Below are positions 8,838 through 17,581 of a stretch of DNA of 64,000 nucleotides, piece by piece. Made by a program: the position numbers and the translations under genes. The stretch is from Chryseobacterium indologenes. GTDB lineage: Bacteria; Bacteroidota; Bacteroidia; Flavobacteriales; Weeksellaceae. The stretch spans positions 310,001-374,000 of the forward strand of contig CP065590.1 in NCBI GenBank assembly GCA_016025055.1. Reading direction: 5' to 3'. Under the pieces are notes generated by a model. It worked only from the letters and a program-made list of their open reading frames with translations. It made no database searches and was not told where the DNA came from. The first letter of the stretch is position 1. Each line of letters opens with the position of its first letter.

Positions 8838-9401
8838 ATGCAAAAAAACACATTTTTTATTCTTCTCGCTGCCTCTTTTCTTTTGGTAAGCTGTGATTAC
8901 AAAGAAAAAGAAAAGAACCTGACAGACAGAGAAAAACAATTATTGGAAAAAGAAAAAATCTTTGCAAAGAAAGAATCTGAATATCAGTCCCTCGTCAAAA
9001 TGAGAGACAGCATTTTTGCAAAAAAAGATTCTGTAGTTATTGCTACATGGCCAGCAGAAATTTCAGGTCCATGGAACGGTAAAGTAATCTGTACAGAATC
9101 CAACTGCAGTGACTACGCCATAGGTGATCAACGTACCGATATCTGGGAATTCGATAACGATCCCACGCAACCTGTTACCAAAATTATTAATAACAACAAT
9201 CTGATCAGGCTGTACACCGGTAAGTTTGAGAATAATGAAATTAAACTTTCTTTCAAAACCGATTCTACAGCTAAGAAGAATGTAGAAATGAATGTCTTAC
9301 TGAATGACATTTCAGACAACAAAATCAAAGGAACAAGAACCGTTACTTCCGATGGCTGTACGGCTAAGTTTTCTGTTGAATTAGTACGTTCCACAAAATA
9401 A
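8838..9401 (+). CDS. Lipoprotein with coiled-coil N-terminus, unknown function
   Basis: A 187-residue protein starting at ATG 8838 (M-Q-K-N-T-F-F). The signal peptide ends in the lipobox L-V-S-C, so it should be lipidated. After the Cys comes a highly charged stretch (about residues 20-60, rich in K and E with heptad-like spacing), then a beta-rich domain containing W-P-A-E-I-S-G-P-W-N-G-K-V and two cysteines. No family is recognised. It ends six bases before the antiporter start, so the two are probably co-transcribed. Confidence 0.8.
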   Translation: MQKNTFFILLAASFLLVSCDYKEKEKNLTDREKQLLEKEKIFAKKESEYQSLVKMRDSIFAKKDSVVIATWPAEISGPWNGKVICTESNCSDYAIGDQRTDIWEFDNDPTQPVTKIINNNNLIRLYTGKFENNEIKLSFKTDSTAKKNVEMNVLLNDISDNKIKGTRTVTSDGCTAKFSVELVRSTK

Positions 9402-9407
9402 GCACAT

Positions 9408-11531
9408 ATGATTTTACTGAGCATACACAATCTGAGTTTTCCCATTGAAGATCCGGTATTAAAGTTCCTGTTGGTACTGGTCATCATTCTCGCAGCTCCA
9501 TTATTACTGAATAAAATTAAAGTCCCTCATCTGCTGGGGCTCATCATAGCCGGAGCCGTTATTGGTCCCAACGGTTTCAATGTATTGTCGCGAGACAGCA
9601 GTATTGTCGTCACCGGAACTACGGGATTACTTTATATCATGTTTCTGGCAGGGCTCGAAATCGATATGGGAGATTTTAAAAAGAACAAATGGAAAAGTCT
9701 TACCTTTGGTATCTATACCTTTACGGTTCCTTTTGTTTTGGGATATCTCGGAGGATATTACCTGCTGCATTTTTCTATGCTGACATCCATATTATTTGCG
9801 AGTCTCTTCTCCTCCCACACTTTAATTGCCTATCCGTTAGTCAGTAAATTGGGAATTGCCAAAAATAAGGCTGTCAATATTACCGTGGGTGGTACGATGA
9901 TCACAGATATTCTTGCCTTATTGGTATTAGCCGTTATTGTAGGAATGTCGCAGGGAGATGTGGGAACAGAATTCTGGGTAAAACTATCCGTTTCTTTTGT
10001 TCTTTTTGCCCTGATTGTACTGATCGTCTTCCCTATTATCGGGCGTTGGTTTTTCAAAAAAGTAGATGATAAAATCTCACAATATATCTTTGTATTGGTA
10101 ATGATTTACCTGGCCGCCATGCTTGCAGAGCTAGCAGGAGTGGAAGCCATTATCGGAGCTTTCTTTGCAGGATTAGCCTTAAACAGGCTTATTCCGCACA
10201 CCTCATCGTTGATGAACAGGGTTGAGTTTGTAGGAAACGCCATCTTTATTCCGTTTTTCCTGATCAGCGTGGGAATGCTGATTGATTTTAAAGTCTTTAT
10301 TCAAAGCTGGGAAACGCTAGAGGTTGCGGCCATCATGCTTGTGGCATCTATTGGTGGTAAATACCTTTCAGCAGTGGCTACCCAAAAAACATTCAAACTT
10401 ACCAAAGAGGAAGGAAAACTGATCTTCGGATTAAGTTCCGCTTCCGCTGCGGCAACACTGGCTTCGGTAATGGTAGGATACAACATCATTCTTTCTGAAA
10501 CGGAAACCGGTGAACCAGTAAGGTTATTGAATGAGCATGTCCTGAACGGAAGCATCCTGTTGATTCTGATTTCATGTACGATCTCGTCATTTATCTCCAT
10601 GTCCAGTGCTCAAAAAATCGCGGAAGCAGATAATGAAGATACTGTATCGGGAAATACCCATGAAGAGGAAAATATCCTGTTGGCCATAAACCATGAGGAG
10701 ACCGTGGAAAGAATGGTTAACCTGGGAATTCTGATCAAAGCACACTCCAATACAGAAGATCTGTTTGCACTGAATGTCATTAACGAAGATAAGAATGAAT
10801 CCTCTGTAAAAAATGCGGAAAAACTTCTTCATCAGGCTTCTGATGCTGCTGCGGCTGCAGATGTCAAACTTCAGGCTCTCAAAAGGTATGATAACGATGT
10901 GATCAATGGGGTCAACAACGTGATCAAAGAACAGAAAATTACGGATCTTATTATCGGATTAGAAGATGAAAAAGGCTTCTCACCTTCTTTTGTGTATAAT
11001 TTATACAACGGCTATCTTCAGAATGATGATGCCAATGTACTGGTTTATCATGCTGCACAACCTCTTTCTACGATTAAAAAGTATGCCGTGATGCTTCCTG
11101 AAAATGCCCATAAAGAGGCAGGATTCTTCCATGCGCTTCTAAGAGTCTGGAATATTGCCAGAAATTCCGGCGCTACGATGGTATTCTATGCTCCTGAAAA
11201 TATTCTGGACATCCTTCAGAAAATCATCAAAAAAGCCAATATTGAAGCGGAATTCATCATTATGAATACATGGCAGGACGGTGAAAGAACGGCCGCTCAA
11301 CTGAAAGATGATGAAGCATTGATTATCTTCATGGCCAAAAGGGGAATGAAATCATATATTCCGAGAATGAGGCTTATCCCGGAGCTCCTGAACAGGTACC
11401 TGAATGACAATAATTATCTTTTGATATTCCCATTCTCCGAATATGATAAAAACAGTCCTGAAATACGTTCTGTAGGCAATCACGGAGATTTTGTCGAGAT
11501 CGGAAATGTGATTCAGAAGATCTTTAAATAA
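9408..11531 (+). CDS. CPA2-type cation:proton antiporter with C-terminal USP-like domain
   Basis: A 707-residue protein. Residues about 15-400 are a Na+/H+ exchanger domain of about twelve helices (P-H-L-L-G-L-I-I-A-G near the N-terminus, F-L-A-G-L-E-I-D, and a later E-A-I-I-G-A-F-F-A-G-L). Residues about 420-700 are soluble and resemble tandem universal stress protein folds (I-L-L-A-I-N-H-E-E-T then later I-T-D-L-I-I-G). The family exchanges Na+ or K+ for H+; the soluble part may sense nucleotides. Ion preference is not visible. It probably shares a transcript with the lipoprotein gene just upstream. Confidence 0.9.
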   Translation: MILLSIHNLSFPIEDPVLKFLLVLVIILAAPLLLNKIKVPHLLGLIIAGAVIGPNGFNVLSRDSSIVVTGTTGLLYIMFLAGLEIDMGDFKKNKWKSLTFGIYTFTVPFVLGYLGGYYLLHFSMLTSILFASLFSSHTLIAYPLVSKLGIAKNKAVNITVGGTMITDILALLVLAVIVGMSQGDVGTEFWVKLSVSFVLFALIVLIVFPIIGRWFFKKVDDKISQYIFVLVMIYLAAMLAELAGVEAIIGAFFAGLALNRLIPHTSSLMNRVEFVGNAIFIPFFLISVGMLIDFKVFIQSWETLEVAAIMLVASIGGKYLSAVATQKTFKLTKEEGKLIFGLSSASAAATLASVMVGYNIILSETETGEPVRLLNEHVLNGSILLILISCTISSFISMSSAQKIAEADNEDTVSGNTHEEENILLAINHEETVERMVNLGILIKAHSNTEDLFALNVINEDKNESSVKNAEKLLHQASDAAAAADVKLQALKRYDNDVINGVNNVIKEQKITDLIIGLEDEKGFSPSFVYNLYNGYLQNDDANVLVYHAAQPLSTIKKYAVMLPENAHKEAGFFHALLRVWNIARNSGATMVFYAPENILDILQKIIKKANIEAEFIIMNTWQDGERTAAQLKDDEALIIFMAKRGMKSYIPRMRLIPELLNRYLNDNNYLLIFPFSEYDKNSPEIRSVGNHGDFVEIGNVIQKIFK

Positions 11532-11532
11532 A

Positions 11533-11710
11533 GGAGGGAAGCCGAAAGTTACGTTGATTAAGCAAAGAAGAGAGCTGTTTTTTTACAAATCCATGTAGTC
11601 ATTAGCCTAAGTAAGCAAGGAAAGCTTAAATTATCAATGCAATCAATAAGATTTTCTCTATCAGCATTAAAAAAAGCAAAAAGTAATTACCAGCTTCCCG
11701 CTTCCAACCT
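11533..11710 (+). repeat. Diverged intergenic element, copy B (possible four-helix-bundle gene remnant)
   Basis: Homologous to 2962-3091 in inverted orientation. On the minus strand of this copy one frame gives L-I-D-C-I-D-N-L-S, a second A-N-D-Y-M-D, and the first again K-K-T-A-L-F-F-A then stop, which together recall the tail of four-helix-bundle (S23-like) proteins. Two frame changes and no start mean it is a remnant. The similarity of the two copies is seen directly; the protein identity is inferred from memory of that family. Confidence 0.5.
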
Positions 11711-11755
11711 TTTCATTATAATAAAAAACTATTTTTTGTTCAAAATTACAATTCA

Positions 11756-12421
11756 TTGAAAACAAAGAAGGCATTCCTTGTCACAGCTGCTTTAAATGCA
11801 CAATTATCATTTGCCCAGTTTGCCAAAGTTGTAGATCAGGATGGCTATGTCAACGTAAGAGAAACCGCAGATGCAAACAGTACAATTGTGGGAAAGATCA
11901 ATTCCGATGAGATTGTGTATGTATTTGATCCCAACAATAAAAATTGGGCTAATGTGAGCAATGGCTATATTCATAATTCAAGACTGAAATATATAGAATC
12001 CTACCCGGCTGTTCCATCTACTATGCGTGATGCAGGCAAAGCGATTTTTAGATCAGGAAATATTAAAGTAAATATTACTTCCGGAAAATTTAATTTTAAA
12101 GAAAATGAAAAGGATTTCACCTCAACACTGTATGGAGATTTCTATAAAGAACAGCAGGTTTGGGGATTAGACGGAACAATTCCAAAAACTCATTATCTTT
12201 CCATCACCGCACAGATCGGAGATAAAGAGATTGAAATTCCGGCCAAGGAGATCGAAAATCTTTTTGAAGTCAATAATACATCCACAAAATGCTATTATGA
12301 CCGTACCAATGATATTTTGTATATCTCAATGCTCAACTCTGACGGTGCCGGTGCCTATGTAGCTCTTTTTACTATTGAAAAAGGCCAATATAAAGGAAGG
12401 ACGCTGGAGATTCCATTTTAA
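11756..12421 (+). CDS. Secreted SH3-domain protein, paralogue of the 33.5 kb gene
   Basis: A 221-residue protein beginning at TTG (M-K-T-K-K-A-F-L) with a signal peptide ending S-F-A-Q. Residues about 25-75 form a bacterial SH3 domain (D-G-Y-V-N-V-R-E-T-A-D-A-N-S and later W-A-N-V-S-N-G-Y-I). The remainder has no named family but aligns with the C-terminal half of the protein at 33544-34341 (W-G then P, a K-E-I-E-N-L-F segment, then a D-x-I-x-Y-I-S-M-x-N-x-x-G-x-G segment, ending in I-E-K-G). Such proteins are usually periplasmic; their role is unknown. Confidence 0.75.
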   Translation: MKTKKAFLVTAALNAQLSFAQFAKVVDQDGYVNVRETADANSTIVGKINSDEIVYVFDPNNKNWANVSNGYIHNSRLKYIESYPAVPSTMRDAGKAIFRSGNIKVNITSGKFNFKENEKDFTSTLYGDFYKEQQVWGLDGTIPKTHYLSITAQIGDKEIEIPAKEIENLFEVNNTSTKCYYDRTNDILYISMLNSDGAGAYVALFTIEKGQYKGRTLEIPF

Positions 12422-12434
12422 AAAATATATAAAT

Positions 12435-12469
12435 AAAAATAGCTGCAGATTATCTCTACAGCTATTTTT
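12435..12469. terminator. Bidirectional terminator between SH3 gene and purK
   Basis: Stem AAAAATAGCTG/CAGCTATTTTT (11 pairs) with a further AGA/TCT pairing inside the loop. Its A/T-rich ends act as a T run in both directions between converging genes. Confidence 0.8.
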
Positions 12470-12486
12470 ATATCTTGTTATTTCAA

Positions 12487-13599
12487 CTATTCAGAAATCA
12501 CTCTTACCATTCCCTTCACCATGACAAGCTTTTCCATCAGCTCTTCCCTGGAATCAGCAAGAACATTGATATGCCCCATTTTTCTTCCCGGTTTGGTTTC
12601 TGTTTTTCCGTACAAATGGATATAGGTCTCCGGTAACTGAAGAACGTCTTCCATTCCTTCATAGATTACTTTTCCGGCATAGCCTTCTGCGCCTACCAGA
12701 TTCAGCATTCCGCTGTACGTGATTGCGTCAGTATCTGCCAGAGGAAGATTCTTAACAACGCGGTACATCTGTTCAAACTGTGAATTGGTATTCCCTTCCT
12801 GGCTCTGGTGTCCTGAATTGTGAAGTCTTGGTGCTGTTTCATTTACCCAAACTTTTCCTTCTTTATCAAGAAATAACTCGATGGCAAAAAGTCCCGGAGA
12901 GTTGACAGCATTTAAAAACTTCTCTGTAATCACATCAATTTGCTGCTGAACATTTTCTGTCAACAATACAGGACATACATTGAAATCAAGAAGATTTAAT
13001 TTAGGATCTGCAACCATTTCCGTTACCGGGAAAATATTGGTTTCTCCTTTTTCGTTTCTGGCAACAATCACAGAAAGCTCCTTATCAATATCTACAAGAC
13101 TCTCTATTACAGAAGCTTCTGTCCAGATATGCTGATAATCCTCCTCAGTTCTGATCACCTGCACCCCTTTTCCGTCATATCCTCCGGTATTCATTTTCTG
13201 AACAAACGGTAATGGCATGATAATTTTCTCTTCACTGTTCCATACTACCTGAAATTCCGGACTTGGTATATCGTGGGCTTTATAAAATTCCTTTTGAAGG
13301 ATTTTTTGCTGGATAGTTTTGATAATACTGGCGTTGGGAACTACTTTTATCCCTTGTTTTTCCAATTCAGCCAACGCATCTGCATTTACATGTTCTATTT
13401 CAATTGTTACAACGTCTTTGTCTTTTCCAAAATTCAGAACGGTATCATAGTCATTGAAATTTCCCTGTGTAAAATACGAGATATTATGACATGGGGCATC
13501 AGAAGCCGGATCCAGAGTATAAAACTCATCATCATACTTCAGTGCGCTTTGTATCAACATTCTTCCCAGCTGTCCGCCTCCCAGAATTCCTATTTTCAT
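12487..13599 (-). CDS. purK: N5-carboxyaminoimidazole ribonucleotide synthase
   Basis: Uses ATP and bicarbonate to carboxylate AIR in purine synthesis, handing N5-CAIR to PurE. The 370-residue ATP-grasp protein opens with the classic G-I-L-G-G-G-Q-L-G-R-M-L dinucleotide-fold motif. It carries Q-K-M-N-T-G-G-Y-D-G-K-G-V-Q in the central domain and N-E-T-A-P-R-L-H-N-S-G-H, the PurK signature, near residue 245. Its partner purE lies about 6 kb away. It starts 24 bases after the DUF1543 stop, so the two probably share a transcript. Confidence 0.96.
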   Translation of the reverse strand: MKIGILGGGQLGRMLIQSALKYDDEFYTLDPASDAPCHNISYFTQGNFNDYDTVLNFGKDKDVVTIEIEHVNADALAELEKQGIKVVPNASIIKTIQQKILQKEFYKAHDIPSPEFQVVWNSEEKIIMPLPFVQKMNTGGYDGKGVQVIRTEEDYQHIWTEASVIESLVDIDKELSVIVARNEKGETNIFPVTEMVADPKLNLLDFNVCPVLLTENVQQQIDVITEKFLNAVNSPGLFAIELFLDKEGKVWVNETAPRLHNSGHQSQEGNTNSQFEQMYRVVKNLPLADTDAITYSGMLNLVGAEGYAGKVIYEGMEDVLQLPETYIHLYGKTETKPGRKMGHINVLADSREELMEKLVMVKGMVRVISE

Positions 13600-13623
13600 T
13601 TTTTATTTTTATTAGATTCTTTC

Positions 13624-14175
13624 TTATTGAACTTTATCAATTTTTAAATATCCCAGCCCCATTGGGTTCTCCTGATTTTCTGCATCAGATTTGGTAAGGA
13701 CGATTGAGTATTTTTCTTTCATTTTTTCCGGAAGGATATCATTAACATTAAAAATATCGTCTATATCTACCCCATGTTTATCATCGATGTGGCTTACTGC
13801 TCCTTCAAAGCCCATGGTCTGATAAAATTCAGTAGCTTTTGCTCTTTTCACAATCTCTCCCATAGATTGGCCAACCATCAGATGCTGCTCATGAAATTCT
13901 TCGAAAAAACCGGGCTTATAGCCTCCTAAATTAAGGAAGTACAGTTGTTGCTCGGATGTTTTTTCTCCTTTTTCTACAATTTTCACTGCATAACCATCTG
14001 CGAATCTTACTTCCTGATGACAATCAATGTGGATTTTGCCTTCCGCTTCTTTCCAGAAGTCTTTCATCTCCGGAACAAGATCTTTAAGACTCTCGGCAAT
14101 TCCGAAAAATACGTCATGCTGCTCAATATTTCTCCCTTTTGGGGTAGCCCCAAGGATGACATAAAATAATTTCAT
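13624..14175 (-). CDS. DUF1543 domain protein
   Basis: A 183-residue cytoplasmic protein with the DUF1543 opening M-K-L-F-Y-V-I-L-G-A-T-P-K-G-R-N-I-E-Q-H-D-V-F-F. A second related half follows (Y-F-L-N-L-G-G-Y-K-P-G-F-F-E-E-F-H-E-Q-H). Function unknown. An ATG four codons upstream (14187) is also possible, but it sits at the expected transcription start given the promoter at 14193-14222. Upstream of purK in the same direction, so it may be the first gene of a two-gene transcript. Confidence 0.85.
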   Translation of the reverse strand: MKLFYVILGATPKGRNIEQHDVFFGIAESLKDLVPEMKDFWKEAEGKIHIDCHQEVRFADGYAVKIVEKGEKTSEQQLYFLNLGGYKPGFFEEFHEQHLMVGQSMGEIVKRAKATEFYQTMGFEGAVSHIDDKHGVDIDDIFNVNDILPEKMKEKYSIVLTKSDAENQENPMGLGYLKIDKVQ

Positions 14176-14192
14176 TTCATTTTTCATGCATA

Positions 14193-14222
14193 CAAAAATA
14201 CGTTAAATTTATCTTTTTCAAA
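14193..14222 (-). promoter_or_regulatory. DUF1543-purK promoter
   Basis: On the minus strand TTTG (14222-14219), 18 bases, then TATTTTTG (14200-14193), which fits the flavobacterial consensus. Its -33 element lies back to back with that of the divergent tauE-like gene. Confidence 0.6.
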
Positions 14223-14224
14223 TG

Positions 14225-14256
14225 TTTGGCAGACTACAACAATAATTTTATATTTG
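14225..14256 (+). promoter_or_regulatory. TauE/SafE promoter
   Basis: TTTG at 14225-14228, a 20-base spacer, and TATATTTG at 14249-14256. Spacing and sequence fit the -33/-7 consensus, 16 bases before the ATG. Confidence 0.65.
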
Positions 14257-14272
14257 TAGTATTATTTGTAGT

Positions 14273-15103
14273 ATGTCAGAAATTATCATACTCTTCCTGG
14301 GCGCAATTTCCGCCGGTCTGTTGGGTTCGCTTACAGGTTTAGGAGGAGGGGTTATCATTATTCCCTTATTAACGCTGGGTTTCGGCGTCCCAATGCATTA
14401 TGCTATCGGAGCATCATTGATCTCTGTCATCGGAACATCTTCCGGTGCAGCGGTAGCTTTTGTTAAAGAAGGTTTTACCAATATGCGGATTGGTATGTTC
14501 CTTGAAATTGCCACTACTGCGGGAGCGATTATCGGTGCTTTGGTTTCAGGAATGCTAAATCCCAATACCATCGGAATCATTTTTGCCAGCATCCTGCTTC
14601 TGACAGTTATCCTTAACCTTAAGGGAAAACCGGATCATCAGGAACCTTTAATCAAGGGAAGTCTGGAAGAAAAACTGAAATTGTTCGGAACTTTTCCGGA
14701 TAAAGGTGTACTGAAAAGTTATTCTGCAAGAAATACCGTTCCAGGATTTTTAATGATGATGTTTGCAGGCGCAATGTCTGGTCTTTTAGGAATTGGTTCG
14801 GGAGCGTTAAAGGTTTTGGCAATGGATAATATGATGAAGCTGCCTTTCAAGGTTTCCACCACTACGAGTAATTTTATGATCGGGGTAACGGCGGTTGCCA
14901 GTGCACTGATCTATTTCCAGAGGGGTGAAATTATTCCGGTAATTGTGGCTCCTGTACTTATTGGGGTTGTGATAGGGAGTTTTATCGGCTCAAAGACCTT
15001 AATGGTATCCAAGACGAAAAAACTTAAAGTATTTTTTGCAATTGTCATTACCATTCTTTCCATCTATATGATGTATAACGGAATCAATAAAAGCTTCAGA
15101 TAA
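14273..15103 (+). CDS. TauE/SafE-family sulfite/sulfonate exporter-like permease
   Basis: A 276-residue protein of about eight membrane helices in two TauE repeats. Each repeat begins with a G-rich segment: G-L-L-G-S-L-T-G-L-G-G-G near residue 20 and A-G-A-M-S-G-L-L-G-I-G-S-G-A near residue 165. The family exports sulfite, sulfoacetate or related organosulfur anions; the substrate here is unknown. Its TAA stop overlaps the ATG of the DUF1634 gene (TAATG), a pairing common in bacteria, which suggests the two proteins work together in the membrane. Confidence 0.9.
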   Translation: MSEIIILFLGAISAGLLGSLTGLGGGVIIIPLLTLGFGVPMHYAIGASLISVIGTSSGAAVAFVKEGFTNMRIGMFLEIATTAGAIIGALVSGMLNPNTIGIIFASILLLTVILNLKGKPDHQEPLIKGSLEEKLKLFGTFPDKGVLKSYSARNTVPGFLMMMFAGAMSGLLGIGSGALKVLAMDNMMKLPFKVSTTTSNFMIGVTAVASALIYFQRGEIIPVIVAPVLIGVVIGSFIGSKTLMVSKTKKLKVFFAIVITILSIYMMYNGINKSFR

Positions 15104-15487
15104 TGAAAAAGAATTTCACAGACGTTGATCTGAACCGCTCGGTAGGAAATCTCCTCAGGTTAGGGGGTAATTTTATCTGTAGCCACTTCACTGGTAGGTT
15201 TTATCAAGTTATTTATTGAAGGTTTTGAAATGCCTAAAAAATACAGCTGCCTGAACGTAGGAACCTCTTCAGAAAAGGTATGGGGACATTTCTGGAATTC
15301 ATTATGTAAAGGGGAAGGTACGGCCATCATTCAATTGGGTATTCTTCTTTTGATTTTTACGCCATTAATGAGAATTGTATTTGCTTTAATAGGATATTTA
15401 AAAGAAAAAGACTACGTCTATGTAGTCATTTCTTCTATTGTTTTAACGATTATGGCAGTAAGCTTCTTTGCGGGCTATGCTCACTAA
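15103..15487 (+). pseudogene. DUF1634 membrane protein, frameshifted (+1 in G5 at 15163-15167)
   Basis: Read from the ATG at 15103 the frame gives M-K-K-N-F-T-D-V-D-L-N-R-S-V-G-N-L-L-R-L-G and then falls to a stop. Removing one G from the run of five restores V-I-L-S-V-A-T-S-L-V-G-F and the rest to 15487, a 127-residue three-helix DUF1634 protein. Because the protein is otherwise intact and the gene overlaps its usual TauE partner, a sequencing error or very recent slip is more likely than a decayed gene. Confidence 0.8.
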
Positions 15488-15490
15488 GTT

Positions 15491-15868
15491 TTACATTTCA
15501 TAAAATTCCAGCGGCAATTGATCGGGATCTTGGGTAAAGAAAAATTCTTTTCCGGTGAATTCATCTATCCTGATGTCTTCACAATCCAGACCCTTGTCTA
15601 TTAACTCATTTCGTTTTTCACTAACATTTTCCACTGAAAAAGCAAGATGCCTTAATCCGCAGGCTTCAGGTCGCGATGGCCTTTGAGGCGGATCAGGAAA
15701 AGAAAATAATTCAATGACGTAATGATCCCCGATAGCGAGGTCAAGTTTGTAAGATTCCCTTTCTTCACGATAAACCTCACGGATAATATTCAGCTCGAGT
15801 ACTTCTGTGTAAAACTTTTTTGATACTTCATAATCTGAACAAATGATGGCGATATGATGAATTTTCAT
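15491..15868 (-). CDS. VOC-family (glyoxalase-like) protein, YaeR/GloA2-like
   Basis: A 125-residue single vicinal-oxygen-chelate domain with two beta-alpha-beta-beta-beta modules. Likely metal ligands are His 5 (I-H-H-I-A), Glu 54 (Y-V-I-E-L-F), His 74 (L-R-H-L-A-F) and Glu 121 (L-E-F-Y). The segment D-P-D-Q-L-P-L-E-F-Y-E at the end is typical of the YaeR/SMU1112c group. The reaction is unknown; lactoylglutathione lyase activity should not be assumed. Confidence 0.8.
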   Translation of the reverse strand: MKIHHIAIICSDYEVSKKFYTEVLELNIIREVYREERESYKLDLAIGDHYVIELFSFPDPPQRPSRPEACGLRHLAFSVENVSEKRNELIDKGLDCEDIRIDEFTGKEFFFTQDPDQLPLEFYEM

Positions 15869-15896
15869 TATTAATTTTTATTATCGTTGATATATA

Positions 15897-16337
15897 TTAT
15901 TCGATTTCCTTGCAATGATCTTTTCTCCTGGTATCAATGATATACTGAATTTTCCATTCATTATTCTGTTGAACGAGCTGAAAACTATTAGCCCCGCAAT
16001 GGGAAAATTTACCTTTCAGATAAAAAGAGTAAGGAGTGAATACACTGGCAAGATTACCATCTGTATGCACAGCCTCTACGATGATTTTCTCCTCCAGATC
16101 TCCCTGGGAAAATTTTGAAACAGATGTTATAAAATCCTTTATACTGTCAGTTTTCACCACTCCGTCTTTTGTTATGGTTTGAAGAACTGCATTTTCTGTA
16201 AATACGGTCTTGAGTAAATCAGTATCTGCATTTTTCATGGCAAGAAAGAGGTTGCGGATAGGTTTTTCTATTCCCTTATTCTGTTGACTGAAACACATGG
16301 CAACCATCAAAAGAAAAATGCCGGTAAGTTTATTCAT
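15897..16337 (-). CDS. Secreted NTF2-like (nuclear transport factor 2 fold) protein
   Basis: A 146-residue protein with a short signal peptide (ending near C-F-S-Q) and a SnoaL/NTF2-like domain. The domain shows a helix with I-R-N-L-F-L-A-M-K-N-A-D-T-D-L-L-K, then T-E-N-A-V-L-Q-T and beta strands ending W-K-I-Q-Y-I-I-D-T-R. The fold is common in small periplasmic proteins and gives no specific function. It lies 28 bases upstream of the VOC gene, on the same strand. Confidence 0.7.
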   Translation of the reverse strand: MNKLTGIFLLMVAMCFSQQNKGIEKPIRNLFLAMKNADTDLLKTVFTENAVLQTITKDGVVKTDSIKDFITSVSKFSQGDLEEKIIVEAVHTDGNLASVFTPYSFYLKGKFSHCGANSFQLVQQNNEWKIQYIIDTRRKDHCKEIE

Positions 16338-16452
16338 AGCGGTAGTATATGTGAATAAAAATATAAAAATAAATGTAAATAATGAGCAAATTTTTAAAAG
16401 TCATTTCCGTTGAATTGTGATAAAATAGTTATTTTAGCTACAGAATTTTGAT

Positions 16453-17541
16453 ATGTGGATTATTTATCTTACGCTCGGCGTACTTTTATTAATTTTAACC
16501 ATTCTTCCGAAGATCCAAAACCCGCATTGGATATTCAGAGCTCCTGAATTTGCTAAGATACAGGTCACCTACCTTATATTTTTCACATTCTTGATAGGTT
16601 TTTTGATTGATCATGCAGATACAGATTTATGGTATTACCAGGGCTTTTTGATGGTTTTACTGGTGTATCACAGCAATACCCTCATCAGATATACTCCACT
16701 CTATCCTGTAAAAAGGCACCACCCGCAATATAAATCATCTGAAAAGATTCATTTCGTTTCGGCCAATGTTTATCAGTTTAATAAAGAATATGGGAGATTT
16801 TCAAAACTGATTGAAAAATACAGTCCCGATTTTTTTATGACGATGGAAAGTAATGGTGACTGGGAAAAAGCATTAAGACCACTGGAAAAAAAGTATCCGT
16901 ATCATCATAAGGTAACTCTGGAATATACATATGGAATGCATTTCTACTCCCGCATTGAAATCACAGAGGCTCATACTCATTATTTTGTAGCAGATGACAT
17001 TCCAAGTATTGAGATTCATATGAAAACAAATGATGGTTTTTCTTTTGTTTTCTTTGGTGTTCACCCGCCACCGCCCAGTCCAACGGAGGAAGAAACGTCA
17101 AAAGAGAGGGATGGTGATCTTTTAAGTACTGCCAAGCAAATAAAAGGGATCAATAAACCGGTTGTTGTGGCTGGAGACTTTAATAATGTAGCATGGTCCA
17201 GATCATCAATTCTTTTCCGGAAGACCAGTCATTTGATTGATCCGAGAATCGGACATTCTTTTGTCTCTACTTTCCATGCTAAATATCGTATGTTAAGATT
17301 TCCTATTGACCTGATGTTTCACAGTGAAAATATTTTCATTAAGCAATTAAAGACCCTTGAAAATTTCGGCTCGGATCACTTGCCCGTGTACTGTGAATTT
17401 TTCATCGATCATCATAATGATGAACAGGAAGATCTTGTGGAAACAGCCACTGCAGAAGAAAAGGCAGAAGCTGAAAAAATTATAGAAGAAGGAAAGCAGG
17501 AGAATGGCGAAAGGGAAGCTATTGTGACAGAAGACGAATAA
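16453..17541 (+). CDS. Membrane-anchored endonuclease/exonuclease/phosphatase-fold protein
   Basis: A 362-residue protein. Three hydrophobic helices occupy residues about 1-85. Residues about 95-325 form an EEP phosphodiesterase domain: S-A-N-V-Y-Q-F-N, M-E-S-N (metal Glu), V-A-G-D-F-N-N-V and the terminal catalytic S-D-H-L-P-V. The last 35 residues are very rich in Glu. The domain cleaves phosphodiester or phosphomonoester bonds; with membrane helices the substrate could be a phospholipid or extracellular DNA, but that is not resolved. Confidence 0.85.
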   Translation: MWIIYLTLGVLLLILTILPKIQNPHWIFRAPEFAKIQVTYLIFFTFLIGFLIDHADTDLWYYQGFLMVLLVYHSNTLIRYTPLYPVKRHHPQYKSSEKIHFVSANVYQFNKEYGRFSKLIEKYSPDFFMTMESNGDWEKALRPLEKKYPYHHKVTLEYTYGMHFYSRIEITEAHTHYFVADDIPSIEIHMKTNDGFSFVFFGVHPPPPSPTEEETSKERDGDLLSTAKQIKGINKPVVVAGDFNNVAWSRSSILFRKTSHLIDPRIGHSFVSTFHAKYRMLRFPIDLMFHSENIFIKQLKTLENFGSDHLPVYCEFFIDHHNDEQEDLVETATAEEKAEAEKIIEEGKQENGEREAIVTEDE

Positions 17542-17544
17542 AAA

Positions 17545-17562
17545 AGCGGACTAATGTCCGCT
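17545..17562. terminator. Terminator of mvaD and the EEP gene
   Basis: Perfect seven-pair stem AGCGGAC/GTCCGCT with a TAAT loop. Five A precede it, giving a U run on the minus strand for mvaD. Confidence 0.7.
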
Positions 17563-17581
17563 CCATCGAATATTTTATTTG

